NCBI GenBank assembly: GCA_016081115.2
Contig: CM071932.1
Coordinates: 62,780,334-62,844,333 of the forward strand
Direction: 5' to 3'
From: Rehmannia glutinosa
Taxonomy: Eukaryota; Streptophyta; Magnoliopsida; Lamiales; Orobanchaceae
Length of the DNA: 64,000 nucleotides
Of the stretch, positions 1-11,759 are shown piece after piece. The notes under the pieces were generated by a model. The model was not told where the DNA came from and ran no database searches. It saw only the letters and a list, made by a program, of their open reading frames with translations. A program made the position numbers and the translations under genes. The first letter of the stretch is position 1. The number at the start of each line of letters is the position of its first letter.

Positions 1-2931
1 GAGAGCTACGGCAGCTAAACTTGCTCCTGCCCCAGCAACCAAAACCAAGAAGGCACCTGCCCTAGCAGCCAAACCCTAAGCACCTGCCCAAGCAGCCGAA
101 TCTCAAGCCCCTGCCCCCGCAGCCGAGACTGAGAAGGAACCCCTACTTCCCTCTCCAGTCGTGAAGAAAAGGCGCACTGCCAAGTCTTGTAAGGCAGCTG
201 CATTAAAGAAAAAGTGATATTGAAACACAGTCCTTCACTCTTGAAGAGCCTCAACACGTAAAGCCAGAGATTCCCTTGGTTCCTACAAAGCAAAGACGGT
301 TGTTTAAGAAGTCGGAGCTGGAGAAGCCAGCCGAGTCCGACATTGTGATCAAGATGAGCAGTCTCAAGAAAAAATTGATGATACCCCAAAGACTGCTGAT
401 GCAGATCAGCAGAGTGTTGAAGACCCAAATACCCGGGAGACAATTGTGGAGATGGAAGGAGCTGAGACAACCAAGACTCGTGAAGAAAATGTTATCTCAC
501 CCCTCAGATTGATGCACTAGAACCTGAGGAGGAGCAAACTCCATTGGTTACAATTCAAGAGGACGGAGAAGATGATGACGATGTAATAATGTATTCTCTA
601 GTCTATCCTAACATCCAGCAGAGGCTAAGGGAATGGAGAAGATGGAAGCTAGACTACTCTAGACATTAGTTCGCTCATTCTGAATACATTGATGAAGAAG
701 AAGAGCTTCTGAGCTTCCTAGGAAATGTGTCTATCCAATAAGCCCTGAATGAAGAGTACTACATGGATGCCCTTCGTGTTATTAAAGAGTATGAAAAGGA
801 AAAAGCCCTGGAGAAAGCCAAAGCCCTTGAGAAATCGAAGATATGTGCATACAGGGACCCATGAGCATCTTATGGAGTCAACTAACAGCAGCGACCTGGA
901 GGAGATGGACCCAGCTGCGGCAGTTGAAAAGGCCAAGTTCCAATAGGCCATTAAAGAATCCCAAGCCATGCACGAGCAACATCTTCAGGAAGGTCCAGGA
1001 GAGTCTTCCCATATCTCTCCTCGATCTGATCCCTTGGGAGTGGCGCAGAAGATTACAACTATTATTGATGCGACCACGTCCCCTGTGCATTCTCAAGATG
1101 GCTCTCGGGAACTGCGATGAAGCTAGGGAATGTGACGATGTGGGCACCCTAGACAAGCCTACCCCCAAAGAAGATGTTGAGACACCTGCCCCAACGACTG
1201 ATTACTCAACAGGAAACACAGTCGTATCTCAGGAGCTGAGTAACCCCACTATCGTTCACTCAGTTGGTGCGCCAGTTGAAAGGAAGCTCTCTCCACCACA
1301 GCTAGGTCGGCGGACACTGTGGAAGACAACACTACGAGTTTTGGAGGAGAAGGAGAGCAAACAACTAATAAGCAGGGTGAAATTAATGAAGTTCGAATGG
1401 TTGGGACTGTTCCAGCTGAGATTTCCTCTGATGTGCAGGCCGATGAAGCTGCTGATGCAGCTAAGGCAAAGGATGGGAAAGAGGCCACGGGATTTGAGAC
1501 TCTTGGCCATGAAAGTGCAATCCTAGGAGTTGAGACTCCGAAGGATTCCATTGAAGACCCCAAGACAGCTGACTCTGTCGAAGGGAATGTAGAAGGCCCC
1601 ACAGTAGTTGAGATTGATGGGGGTAGCGAAGGCCTAAAGGAGGTTGAGACTTCCTTAGGTAAGGAACCGAAATAGGAGAACATTTCTCAAGTAGAAGGAA
1701 TTCATGGTCAGAATTGAAGAATCCCATAAGTCGGACATGGAGTTGCTCAAGCTGCAACATAAAAGTGAAATTGCCAGACTGGAAGAGAGTATGAACCAGA
1801 ATCTTAGTCTTCTCATGGCAGAAATGAAGTTGCTAGCAGCTGAGTCCAAGGCTACACGGTAAGAGTTCTGCACAGCCTACTCCAAAGCAGATCTCAAGCA
1901 GAATTCAACGAACAGCTGACTGGACTTCATTCTGAGTTGCTTATTTCCTGGCCTGACCCTATCTTTTGGTGATGATGCCAAAAAGGGGGAATATGAGGCC
2001 TTAAAGGAATTGAAAAGTGAAGCTGATAGGAGTAATAAGGAGGCGAAGAAGGGAGTATCTGTAAAGGGGGAAGGAAGTTTGAATAACCCCCCTTTGAAAC
2101 TTATGTTTGCTGAAACCCCCCAGCAAAGAGATATCGCAGCTTCTATACTCAAAGAAACTACCGAAAAAGAGTGTCATTGAGAAAGTCGAGATGGCAATGA
2201 AAGAATCAAGAAAAGCCATTGAATCTGAATTTGAGAAGGTGGCTGAGAAGCACTCTGCGCGCATCCAGAATATCAGAGAACAGTATGATGGTCCTCCAGC
2301 TGGGAAAGATTATGCTGCAATAAAACCCCCAAGAGATATTGCCATGCCTGATGTTGGATCTGAACCCAGATCGCTAGAGGAATTCCATACTCTAGAAGCA
2401 GAAGGATATTTTCAAGACATGACTCTACCACAAGCCTGGGATATGTATTGGGAGAAGGGACCCGAATTGTGTAATTCGGCTGATAAGCAGCCAAGTTCCA
2501 GCAGTCACTTAGCTAGAAAATCAAAAGCTCCAGTACAGTACACTCCCAGAGGAAGGGGAGCTGAGTTAGGAAAGGAAAGACATGGTGGCAGTGGAAGAAG
2601 TAGTCAACCACGGCCAAGACCAAAAGACATTAAGTATGTTGATCCGGAGAAGAAATGACTCATATACTGGGCTGGATATGATCATCTTGCTAACTTAGAA
2701 GTTGCACACAAGAATGCTGAAGCTATAGGAAGACAGAAAGCTGAGAATGAAAGAACAACTCGAGAATGGAAGGAAAGACAGCGAAAGGATGACCCTGCTG
2801 CGAAGCGAGCATATGAGAAGAAGAAGAAGGAGGAAGAGAAAAGTAAATCATTGTTACCATGCATGCACGGGGAAGAAGCTCTAGTGGCTTTCAAGGTGAA
2901 AGTCGGTTCTTTCAAAGCTAGCTATTTGTAG
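1..2931 (+). pseudogene. Third ORF (after pol, env-like position) of copy A, C-terminal part, broken
   Basis: This is the downstream part of the extra ORF that Sireviruses of the Maximus/SIRE group carry after pol. The first 200 bases encode an alanine/proline-rich low-complexity stretch followed by a basic segment (VVKKRR); one in-frame stop interrupts it near position 88. The middle is acidic and lysine-rich and shifts frame several times. The clearest part is 2107-2931, with a helical K/E/A-rich region, the block LPQAWDMYWEKGPEL, an RGRG/R-P-rich basic patch, then DPEKK. An in-frame TGA at 2656-2658 interrupts the last block (IYWAGYDHLANLEV); copy B reads GG there, so this is probably a single GGA-to-TGA change. 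The final stop is at 2929-2931. I see no transmembrane segment, so an envelope role is not supported by sequence. Function unknown. Confidence 0.7.
1970..1991 (+). promoter_or_regulatory. Internal PPT-like box, copy A
   Basis: The string GATGATGCCAAAAAGGGGGA occurs here, about 1.3 kb upstream of the true polypurine tract. The same box is present in the equivalent place in copies B and C. Multiplied PPT-like sites are known in Sireviruses. Whether this one primes plus-strand DNA synthesis is inference. Confidence 0.55.
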
Positions 2932-3204
2932 TAAAAGGAGGAGAGTTGACGAAGACATGAGGAGAGATGATGAAGAAGAGAGAAGAAGAAAGCAGCCAAG
3001 GCGTTGAAGATAGCTGCAAACCCCTTCATGTATTCTACTTAGTTGTAAATACATAGCTGTAAGTTTTCCTATAATATAGCTCTGATAATTTCCTTGTAAT
3101 ATTTATCCTCTTTGTAACCTAGCTTAGATACACTTTGTAATGCAATATTTGTATAAGCTTTGTTATCTTTTGTAACCAGCTTTGTAAAGGACAAGAATGC
3201 TATG

Positions 3205-3219
3205 ATCAATAAAATTGAT
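3205..3219 (+). other. Conserved small hairpin in the 3' untranslated region, copy A
   Basis: ATCAAT-AAA-ATTGAT forms a 6-bp stem with a short loop and lies between the third ORF and the PPT. The same stem with a slightly longer loop is at 11569-11586 (copy B) and 31522-31539 (copy C), although the flanking sequence has drifted. The AATAAA inside could act in RNA 3'-end formation, but that is only a guess. Confidence 0.5.
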
Positions 3220-3299
3220 TATTCAAAGCATACATTCTTTGTTACTTCATTACTTGTGTTTGTTGTTTATTTATTGTTTGTTTAAGTTTTGGCATCATT

Positions 3300-3313
3300 A
3301 AAAAGGGGGAAAT
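3300..3313 (+). promoter_or_regulatory. Polypurine tract of copy A
   Basis: AAAAAGGGGGAAAT lies directly against the TGTTAG start of the 3' LTR, the required position for the plus-strand primer of a copia element. Confidence 0.85.
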
Positions 3314-4880
3314 TGTTAGAAAATTTATTTGTTAGATTTTGATGATACCATGTAAAACTTAGACTACAAAGTTGGCACCCCATTTTCCTTGTAATTCTGT
3401 ATTGTAATAGATAAGACTGAAAGAGCTGAGTGAAGCCAGCAAGTCAAGAATGCAAGAAGTCAACTGCGGACTAAAGTAATGACTCTGATGTGTGTCAGCT
3501 GAGTATGGCCATGAAGGAAGACAAGGACTCAACTGAAGGAGAGCCAGCTGTGGAACATCTGTGTGAAGTTTGAGGAAGTGTCAGTCAATTCAATGAAAGG
3601 AGTCAAGTCTAACAGTTGAAGTGATAGTTGAGTCATTCTTATGATTGGAGCAGACTCAAGTCACAAAGGGTAAAGGCAGTAGTCAAGTCAAGTCAACTGA
3701 CATTGATCCGTTGGAACAAAGTCAAGAATATTACTCGATATAGTAATATGTCCAAGCTGCCAGGTCTTAAAGTGTTTGGCCCAGAAACATGCAAAAGGAA
3801 TAAGCCAATGGGAAACACTTAAGCTTGTGTCAGACCCTGTAAAGCTGCAGAACCATTTAATACGAGGAAGGGTCAACATCACAAGTACTGCAGACCAAGA
3901 AAAGACAAGGCAATGAACGAGAAGTGTCATTTGAAAATAGCCTATCTCTTCAACGGGCAAATTTTCAAATGAGCACTATAAAAGGTGGGGAAGCAATTGA
4001 GAAAAGGTTACCTTGATAAGAACCTGAACTAGCACAAACAAATCAAGCTATTATCAAGCAGGTATAACCTACAAATTCTCAAGCTTAACCATAAAATTCC
4101 TCAAGCCTAAAACTCGAAGGAACTCTATTCAACACACGCTGTGAAGGATAGATAACTTCAACCAGTTGAGAAGAGGAAACATATGAAGAACAAAAAAGGG
4201 GTCTACTCTCCAAGTTGAAGGAGTTGTAGAAAGGTTCAAGGTCGAAGCAAGAGATTCAAGTTTGTTGGAGGGTTGTGTGAACAAATCCAAGGACTTGAAA
4301 GGGAGCTGAAGTAGCAAGGCAACTGTCTTGTGAAGAAGCTGAGTCGCATGAGAAGCCAGCTGTGTGATCAAGGCTTTCTCTAGACTGAGAACTACTTTGT
4401 AACTTGATCTGTTACCTAGTGGATTCCTCTAGGAGTTGGAGAAGAGTGGAGTAGAGGAATTATCCCATCCTCAAACCACTATAAAATTACTTGTGTCATT
4501 TTACTTTCAGCATTTACTTTCTTGCTTATATTTTTATATTTGCGGTTAAGTTAATCTGCTATCCAACTGATAAATAACAAGTGCTAAAAAAAGTGTTAAA
4601 AACATGCTTTAATCAAACAAAAGGGTGTTAAGTCTTCCGCTGTTAAAAACCAAATCAACTAAAGTTAAGTGTTAGCTGATGCAGCCAAGTTATACTATCA
4701 ACAACTCAGTCGAGTCTGTTGAGTGGGTAACTTAGCTGAAGATAGCCAACCTAGCTGTCCCCCAAGGACACAGCTAATTTGAGTCAACTCTGTTTAAAAT
4801 TCTTAAAAAGACTAAAAGTTAAAATTTGGTAAGATTTATTCAACCGCCCATTCTAAACCTTACATCACACCCCTTGGGAC

Positions 4881-4884
<4 letters not shown>
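3314..4884 (+). repeat. 3' LTR of copy A
   Basis: It starts TGTTAGAAAATTTATT and ends CCCCTTGGGACCTAC. The sister LTRs end in CCTACA, so the last base or two have been lost or replaced at the junction with the TC microsatellite. Length is 1,571 bp, against 1,543-1,557 in copy B. The outer 100 bases at both ends align with the B and C LTRs; the middle is more diverged and richer in CAGCTG sites. Confidence 0.9.
3977..3985 (+). promoter_or_regulatory. TATA box in the LTR of copy A
   Basis: TATAAAAGG lies about 660 bp into the LTR, within a stretch conserved in all LTRs of the family (GAGCACTATAAAAGG here, GATCACTATAAAAGG in B and C). It probably marks the U3/R promoter. Confidence 0.7.
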
Positions 4885-4944
<60 letters not shown>

Positions 4945-4948
4945 TGTG
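4885..4948. repeat. (TC)n then (TG)n microsatellite
   Basis: About 21 TC units (4885-4926) pass directly into about 11 TG units (4927-4948). It abuts the end of the copy A LTR with no spacer, so it either pre-existed at the insertion site or grew from the LTR edge. Confidence 0.95.
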
Positions 4949-5492
4949 AAAACCTTTCATTGAGTTTCCAGCCGCTGAAGAGTGTCGATTTCTATTATTA
5001 AAGTATTTTCATATCTTGTTGCCTTCATCAATTTGTTTCTTCGAATTTTCCTTCATATTATCAATGTTCAAGAAATTGAATTAAATGTTGTGCCAAAAGA
5101 TGAAAGGTAAAACACAAATATGTGCCTTAATTTTCACTGCCACTAATCTTCTTCTATTCAATTATATTTTAGACCTAATTTTCACCTACTTAAATTGGCA
5201 ATCTACATTGGATTTTGAGAGTTGAATGTTAAATTTTATTAATCTACATTGGATTTTGAGATTTGGATGTTAAATTGTATTTTAAAATTGAACTATCGAC
5301 ATTACATACAATTTTTTTGCAAAATGTATGAAATTTCTTGAGTTCCATCTGGAACCAAATTGTTCTCCTTATCCAACTTCAACTTTAGTAATTTTTGTTA
5401 ATCGTCAATAAAAAAGGAAGGCCTAATTGACAATGTTAGAGGACATGATAGTGATATAATGTCGAAGGAAAGTGAAGATAATGTAATAATTT

Positions 5493-5875
5493 TTAATTTA
5501 ACATATAATATTTTTTAGTTAAACGTGAAATATTTTTTTTTACAAATAAGTAATACTTTTTAGTTCAATATGTAATACTTTTCATTTAAATGTGTGATAT
5601 TTTTTATTTTTAGTTCAACATGTAATACTTTTCAAGTGAGTTTATTAATATTTTTCAGTTGAACTAGTAATAATTTAAGAGGAAAAGCTAATACTTTTCA
5701 GGGAACTACTAAATACTTTTCAGGGAAAAAAAGTAATATTTTCACAGGAACAACTAATACTTTCAATTCCACATGTAATACTTTTCATTTAAATGTGTAA
5801 TAATTGGGCATAGTAATACTTCTCAATTGAACATGTAATACTTATTGATAATAAACTAACACTTTTCGGGTCTAA
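5493..5875. repeat. Degenerate GTAATACTTTT repeat cluster
   Basis: The core AATACTTTT, often followed by CAG or CAT, recurs about a dozen times at irregular spacing of 20-45 bp. It resembles the AAGTATTACTTTT/AAAGTATCACTTTT motif dispersed through the MULE elements at 26-52 kb and 61-63 kb, so this may be a decayed piece of the same family. No terminal inverted repeats were found around it. Confidence 0.5.
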
Positions 5876-8335
5876 AGTGGTACTATACCGCCTCTTAATA
5901 TTACAAAAGTTCAACCACCCCAAGTGATATAATATTCTTATCTTGGTTAGAAATTCAAAGTTTCAATTGATTGAAGTCAACAAACGAGTCTGGGGAATGA
6001 TTTATTTTAAAATAGGTAAATATTGAGGAAAGTGAGAAAATGTTCTACTCCATTCTTTGACTCATGTTCATCGAGATCATTTCAATGAGAAGCAGAAGAG
6101 ATGGAGTGAGATTGAGACTTGGGGCATAGATCTTATTATAAACAGTTTCACCAACAAGGACCAGTGCGATGCCAACGCCAGGGGTGGCGTGGCGCCACTG
6201 ATTAGTCATCATCATGTGGTTCTGCCACTCGTCGTGTTGCCTAAAAAACTCTCTAGTGGATCACAATAGCTTCTCCATTGATGTTGTTTTCTTTTTCTTC
6301 TCACATCTCGAACGTTTTCAGATGATGAAGTCATATGTATTATGTCGAGTATAGAATTAGACTTTACATAAGTGGCCTAGTGATGTACAGTTACACTGTC
6401 TATATTACAAAAGTGCCACCAGCCCCCAAAATATTCCAAAAATGCTAGTTTATGAACAGTCTAATAGATTTTAACCCGTTAGACCGTCTGATAGGAGTTT
6501 TTGTCCTATACTTATTACCCGCCAAAACCGTTTAGTTCTCCCAAACCCATTCCATTGAGGTTGAATTAGGCTATGAGTCATTGCCATCTCTAGTCATGCT
6601 AGTTAGCAACTTGATTTTTAGTAAAGAAAAGTACAATTCTATATTTCTCATCCGATTTTATAGAAAACCATAACAAAAAAGTAACGGATAAAATTTGGAA
6701 GGTGTTTAAAGGTTTTTATAAATATTTTGATATATAGGATGATTGATGCAGTGCATTCCCTGATATTTGAAATTTGAACGTGAACACCTTTTAGGAAACT
6801 AATGATCCCTATCAAGCATTCATGCTACATGAACAAATTGTTCGATAAGAAATAATCAAAATAAGTGAATAATTAATGTACATTGAAAATAGGGAATATG
6901 AGTTATTTTCCTAGATGAGATATGGGTTATAGGGTCTTTTGATGTGCTTTGGGTTTTGTGGACCTCATGCCCTGCATGTTAGTATTTTAATAATATTGAA
7001 TCTTATAGGTCTATTGTGTGACTTGGACTACTTGAACTAGACTGTCTCACTTAACGAGGTACATGCTTGAATCAATTGTCAATCAAGGATTGAGTATGTG
7101 TTTTCCCAACCATTGAACCATTCGACAAAAGCTAAAAAGGGTACAAAGGTAGGAAATTTACAAGGATTTTGATTCCTTTCTACTCTAGCTTAATTTAAAT
7201 CCAAGTATTCTTTGTATTTATTAATTTTGTCTTTGCATAGTTGCATAATAATTATTTTCTAAAATTAACTTTAAATTATATATATATATACAAAAAGATT
7301 ATTCGGTCTGAGAATCGGTGGTTAATACTTATATGACCCTATTTATGTTTGAATCCACCAATTCTCGAATCATCTTTTAACCAACATATGTTGATTAATG
7401 AGATCTCAAGAGCTTGTTTCATATTCTGGACAACATCGGATAAGCCATTTTATCATACCAAATCCTTTGTTTGGGGTTTTTGACCAAAACCCGGTACTAA
7501 ATTTCGGCCCATGATTTAAACCTACAGTCAATTGATAAATTATTGGGACCCTAGCTCTCTAGTTATATAATCCAAGTGATAGCAATGAGATTTATCAATT
7601 TTGCCCCTGAAAACCAATGTAAGATGACACATGTACCCTGCCTAACCAAAAATATTATGAATTGCACTTTGCAAAATCCAAATTCCATCTCTCTCAAGAG
7701 GCTGCCAAACTATAGCGAGATAAAGTTTTTCCCCTTCAACCATTTCATGTTTTTTCAATTGTTCAAGGAGGCGGGCGATTCTGAGTGTAGGTCGTGCAAA
7801 GGGTTCTCAATGTGAAATCCCCGACGAGAAAAAACATGGATAAGGTAGGAGATTTTATGAGAATTGAAGGGTTTGTGGGAGAAATAGTAGTTCGAGTAGA
7901 AAGAGTTGAAAATTTGAAAGTAAAAATGGAGGCGTTTTTTTTTCATCTGGCAAGTAAACCATAATAATTATATATTTTTTGGGGGATAGGATCTCATAAG
8001 ACAACCTCTTACCGTGAGACCGCATGGATTGATCACAACCATCCGCCGCTACTAATCAATGGTTCAGATTACTATCAAAATTAGATCATTTACTAATATT
8101 TTAAACATAAAAAGGGTAAAATAGTAACTCATTAAAATGGTGTAACGAACTTTTCATAATATCAACACCTACACGCCAATAATCATGGGATATGATGGAA
8201 TCACGTTCCATAACTGAAATAATCACATAAAAATCGACATCTCACCTCTCTCTTCCTGCAAACTGAAGAAGAAAAAAAAATTGAAGCAAACGATCAACAT
8301 TTGGTGCATAACTCAATAATAACGATGCATTTAGA

Positions 8336-8855
8336 ACTTGTGCCCATTGGGAAAAATGACATATTCATTTATATTTTCGATGCATAGTTAGCGTATATTT
8401 GATGCATAACTGAATAATAACGATGCATATTTAGTTTAATATGGAACTTGTGCCCATTGAGAATAGTGACAGATTACATTTTAATTTTGATGCATAGTTA
8501 GTGTATATTTGATGCATCATATTTATTTTAATTTGCAACTTGTGCCCATTAGGAATAGTGAAAGATTTTTGATGCACAATTAGTGAATATTTGATGCATA
8601 ACTGAATAATAATGATGCATATTTAGTTTAATTTGCAACTTTTACACATTAGGATTAGTAAAAGATTACATTTGTAATTTTGATGCATAGTTAGTGAATA
8701 TTTGATGCATAATTGAATACTAACGATGCATATTTAGTTTACTTTGTAACTTGTGCACATTAGGAATAGTAAAAGATTACATTTGTAATTTTTATGCATA
8801 TATTGTTTATATATGATGCATAATTATTTAAATGTTGGTGCATATACGCATCTGA
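8336..8855. repeat. Tandem array, five units of about 90-111 bp rich in GATGCAT
   Basis: Units begin with AACTTGTGCCCATT or a variant at about 8336, 8446, 8537, 8636 and 8747. Each carries several GATGCAT boxes and a TTAGTGTATATTTG or similar segment. Units differ by substitutions and small deletions, so the array is not recent. No coding content. Confidence 0.85.
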
Positions 8856-9917
8856 TGTATGGTTTGAAAAAATAGACATCTTAGAAAGTGCTAATTTAAT
8901 GCTTGCACACAGTTCATACACACAGTACACGAACACAATGGAGAATCTCTGGTCATCACACTATCGAACAAAAATTGCGTGCAACAAAAATAATGAAAAA
9001 TCTTCTACCCAATAGTAGACCTCTGAGAGAATACAGATGATATGTTTTGAAATGTGAAGAAATACTAAAGCAAAGTAAGATGAAAAATTCTTCAGACGAT
9101 AACTATGAGTGAGAGAACTGGAGATATGTTTTGAAGATGGTAGTGTGAAATAAAAGCGATAATAAATCACTAATCAAATCCCTTAAAAACTGATTCACTG
9201 AATGGTTACCAAAAAATGAAAAACCGCCTAATTTAAATGACAAAACTGCCCTTATCGAGCAAAAAATAAAAAAGGCCCTACAATTCGAAAAAATCTCAGC
9301 CTTCAGATTTGATAAACTAATGACTGTGATTTGTCCACACTGTCCTACATAGAGACCCATGTCACATTGATCCAATACATATTTTTTGGAATAATTCATA
9401 AACGTCATTTTTCTGCACACATATTCAAGACCATAAACGGAACTTGCAATCTTTGCAATCTAGAACTTATGGCTAAAAGACATGTGAAAAGTCTCTAAGT
9501 GCGTCAAATGTTTGCCAAAATTAGATTAGAATCTAATGTTTCTTAATTTCTACTTTTTCCGTGTAAGATAAATGCATAAATCCAACTGCTATGAAGCAAA
9601 AAGGCTGAGTGAATGATAATGACATTCTCTGGCTTTTTAATCATTTATCTTGTCCAATCAATAATGCCAAACAACTTATTTTTATCCTACTATAATAATC
9701 ACATACAACTATCACATATCTCAAATATACTTTTATTCTCAATTATATTATCGATGAGCAGTGCAATCCTACCAAATCCATACAATTTTATCAATTCATC
9801 CACAAAACCAAACGAGCTCCAACTCTTCATCCATCAATTCACAATCCAAAATAGATGGATCCTGAAATTTGACACATCTATCTTAAAACCAGTCCAAGTA
9901 AAATGGATTAACAACGT

Positions 9918-9922
9918 ATATG
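9918..9922. repeat. Target site duplication of copy B, left
   Basis: ATATG lies directly before the LTR and is matched by ATATG at 24124-24128 directly after the other LTR. Confidence 0.9.
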
Positions 9923-11465
9923 TGTAGTTCCCAAGGGGTGTGAGTGTAAGGTTTAGAAGGGTGGTTGAATAAACCTTACCAACTTTTCGATTTAGTCCTT
10001 TTAAATATTCAGAGTTAATACTTCACAGCTGAGTCCTTGATGGAAAACTAAGTTAGTTAATCAAATAGAGTTAGTTACTCAACGCACTCGACTAAAGCCG
10101 TTGATAGAATAACTCAACTGTTTTGACTAAAGACTTAACTCGACTGTGATTTGTTTTCAGTGGAAGACTTTACACCCTTAAATTTGGTTTAGTACTTAGA
10201 TATTATCAAGTGGATAGCAAATTTATCACAGAGTTAAATAAATAAGATGCGAGGAATTAAAGTCTTTGAAATGTAAATGACACGATAAGTTTTTATAGAG
10301 GTTCGAAGATGGGGTAATTCTTCTACTCCTCTCTTCTCCAACTCCTGGAGGAATCCACTAGGTATTGATCAAGATACTGAGTGGTAACAGTCCGGATACA
10401 AGTCTTGATCACACGGTGACTTGATCCTTTGGGACTCGATCGGAGATGCTTTGGTCACTCGGTTGGCTTCTCGTATGACTCAGCTTCTTCACAGAGCAGC
10501 TGCCTTGCTACTACAACCCACTTGCTCAAGCTATTTGGATTTGATCACGAAGCCCTCCAAAAACTTGAGACTGGTTCGATCTTGAACCTTCCTACAATCC
10601 TCCGTGGAATGTAGACCCTTGATTCTTCAACAATTTTCTCTTCAAGCGATTGAAGTTATCTTTCCTTCACGGTGAGTGTTGGATTGATTTTCTTCGTAAT
10701 GTAGGCTTGAGGATTAATCTTGAATGATTTGAGAATGTCTTAGGTTACAGTTCAAATGTTTTCTTGAATGTTCGTGGTTCAGGTTTTTTTTTCTCTCAGA
10801 GTCATTCCTCAGCCTTTTATAGTGATCTTTCAAAAATCTGCCCGTTGAAGAGATAGGCTTATTTTTGAAAGTCACTTGTGGTCGTTGGCTTTGTCTTGTT
10901 GCGATCCTTGGAATTGCCACTTCCTCGTATGAATTGTTCTTGACTTTTCGAGTTCGACATGGTGTAGTGCTTCCCATTGGTTTATTCCTTTTGCACGCTT
11001 CGGGGACCGAGCACTTCGAGAAAGGTAGTATGGAGGTATTACTTGTTTAAGTAATTCCTTGATTTTCGTCGGCAACGGATCTCTTCGATTATCTCGACTT
11101 GACCGCATTTCCTTGCTTTCCCCAGGTGACTTAGAGTCAGCTTCCAATCATTGGATGACTCTTCTTTCACTTCAACTTGAGACTTGGCTATCTTGAGTTG
11201 ACTTGACTGATACTCTACTTAGCTGCATCTTAGTTGTTTCTTCAGTCGAGTTCCTGTCTTCTCTTCTTTGCCATACTGGATGTCTTGCAATGAGTCTTCC
11301 TTCTAGTCTCCAGTTGTTTTCTTACATGTTTAGGCATAGCTGACTCAACTCAGCTTGACCAACCCTATTTATTACAATGTAGTTTACAACGAAAATGGGG
11401 TGCCAACTTCCTATTCTAAGTTTTACATGGCATTCATCAAAATCTAAACAATAAATTTCCCAACA
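9923..11465 (-). repeat. 3' LTR of copy B
   Basis: On the minus strand it runs from TGTTGGGAAATTTATTG to CTTGGGAACTACA; its partner ends CTTGGGACCTACA. It is 1,543 bp. It is nearly identical to the 22567-24123 LTR over long runs, and most differences sit at or next to CAG/CTG trinucleotides. Confidence 0.93.
10813..10821 (-). promoter_or_regulatory. TATA box in the left LTR of copy B
   Basis: The minus strand reads TATAAAAGG in the same context as in the other LTRs of the family (GATCACTATAAAAGG). Confidence 0.65.
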
Positions 11466-11479
11466 ATTTCCCCCTTTTT
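11466..11479 (-). promoter_or_regulatory. Polypurine tract of copy B
   Basis: AAAAAGGGGGAAATT on the minus strand directly abuts the TGTTGG start of the 3' LTR and is preceded by GGCATCATC. Confidence 0.88.
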
Positions 11480-11568
11480 GATGATGCCAAAACTTAAAAC
11501 ATTCAAGATGTAAATAGCAAAGATACATACATATAGTGCATTCATTCAGAGAGAATGTATGCGTAGAA

Positions 11569-11586
11569 TCAATCCTTTTATTGATC
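11569..11586 (-). other. Conserved small hairpin, copy B
   Basis: The minus strand reads ATCAAT-AAAAGG-ATTGAT, a 6-bp stem at the same place as in copies A and C, just before the PPT region. Confidence 0.45.
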
Positions 11587-11759
11587 ATAACATTCTTGTC
11601 CTTTACACAATGTTTACAAAGTGTATCGAGCAAACATCTATGTCTACGCAAAAATAGAGAATTTGATTTCTTACGAGAGTAAGACTTACTTAAAATGTAT
11701 TTACATAGTAAAATACATGAAGGGGTGGAAAGAACACTTCATCTCCTTCGCTTCCTCCT

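Larger units (their letters stand above)
1..4884 (+). mobile_element. Sirevirus-type Ty1/copia retrotransposon, copy A, 3' part
   Basis: The window opens inside this element, so its 5' LTR, gag and pol lie upstream of position 1. What is present is the end of the third ORF, a 3' untranslated stretch, a polypurine tract and the whole 3' LTR. It matches copies B and C, which lie in the opposite orientation at 9923-24123 and 29877-43557, in order and in motif content, but is clearly diverged from them in the LTR. Its CAGCTG-type sites are intact, unlike those of B and C. Assignment to the Sirevirus lineage rests on the long LTR, the third ORF after pol and the iMet primer site seen in the sister copies. 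Confidence 0.88.
4949..9917. other. AT-rich intergenic stretch, no gene seen
   Basis: Open frames here are short, lack recognisable motifs and are consistent with chance. The region contains the degenerate repeat at 5493-5875, the tandem array at 8336-8855, and a one-sided MULE-like end near 7989-8027 (ATCTCATAAGAC, then CCGTGAGACCG). No tRNA or other RNA gene was seen. Confidence 0.6.

Noticed and set aside
6057..6269. Short frame with HVHRDHF
   Set aside because: 70 codons with no family resemblance, in a region without promoter or splice signals.
7989..8030. One-sided MULE-like end (TCTCATAAGAC...CCGTGAGACCG)
   Set aside because: Similar in style to the terminal repeats at 63.5 kb, but no partner end or flanking duplication was found in 8-10 kb, so no element boundary can be drawn.
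8336..8855. CRISPR-like array
   Set aside because: Units are directly tandem without unique spacers, are imperfect, and this is a plant nuclear sequence.
9613..9927. 104-codon open frame on the plus strand
   Set aside because: Ile/Asn/Ser-rich, AT-driven composition with no motif, and it runs into the LTR of copy B; consistent with chance.
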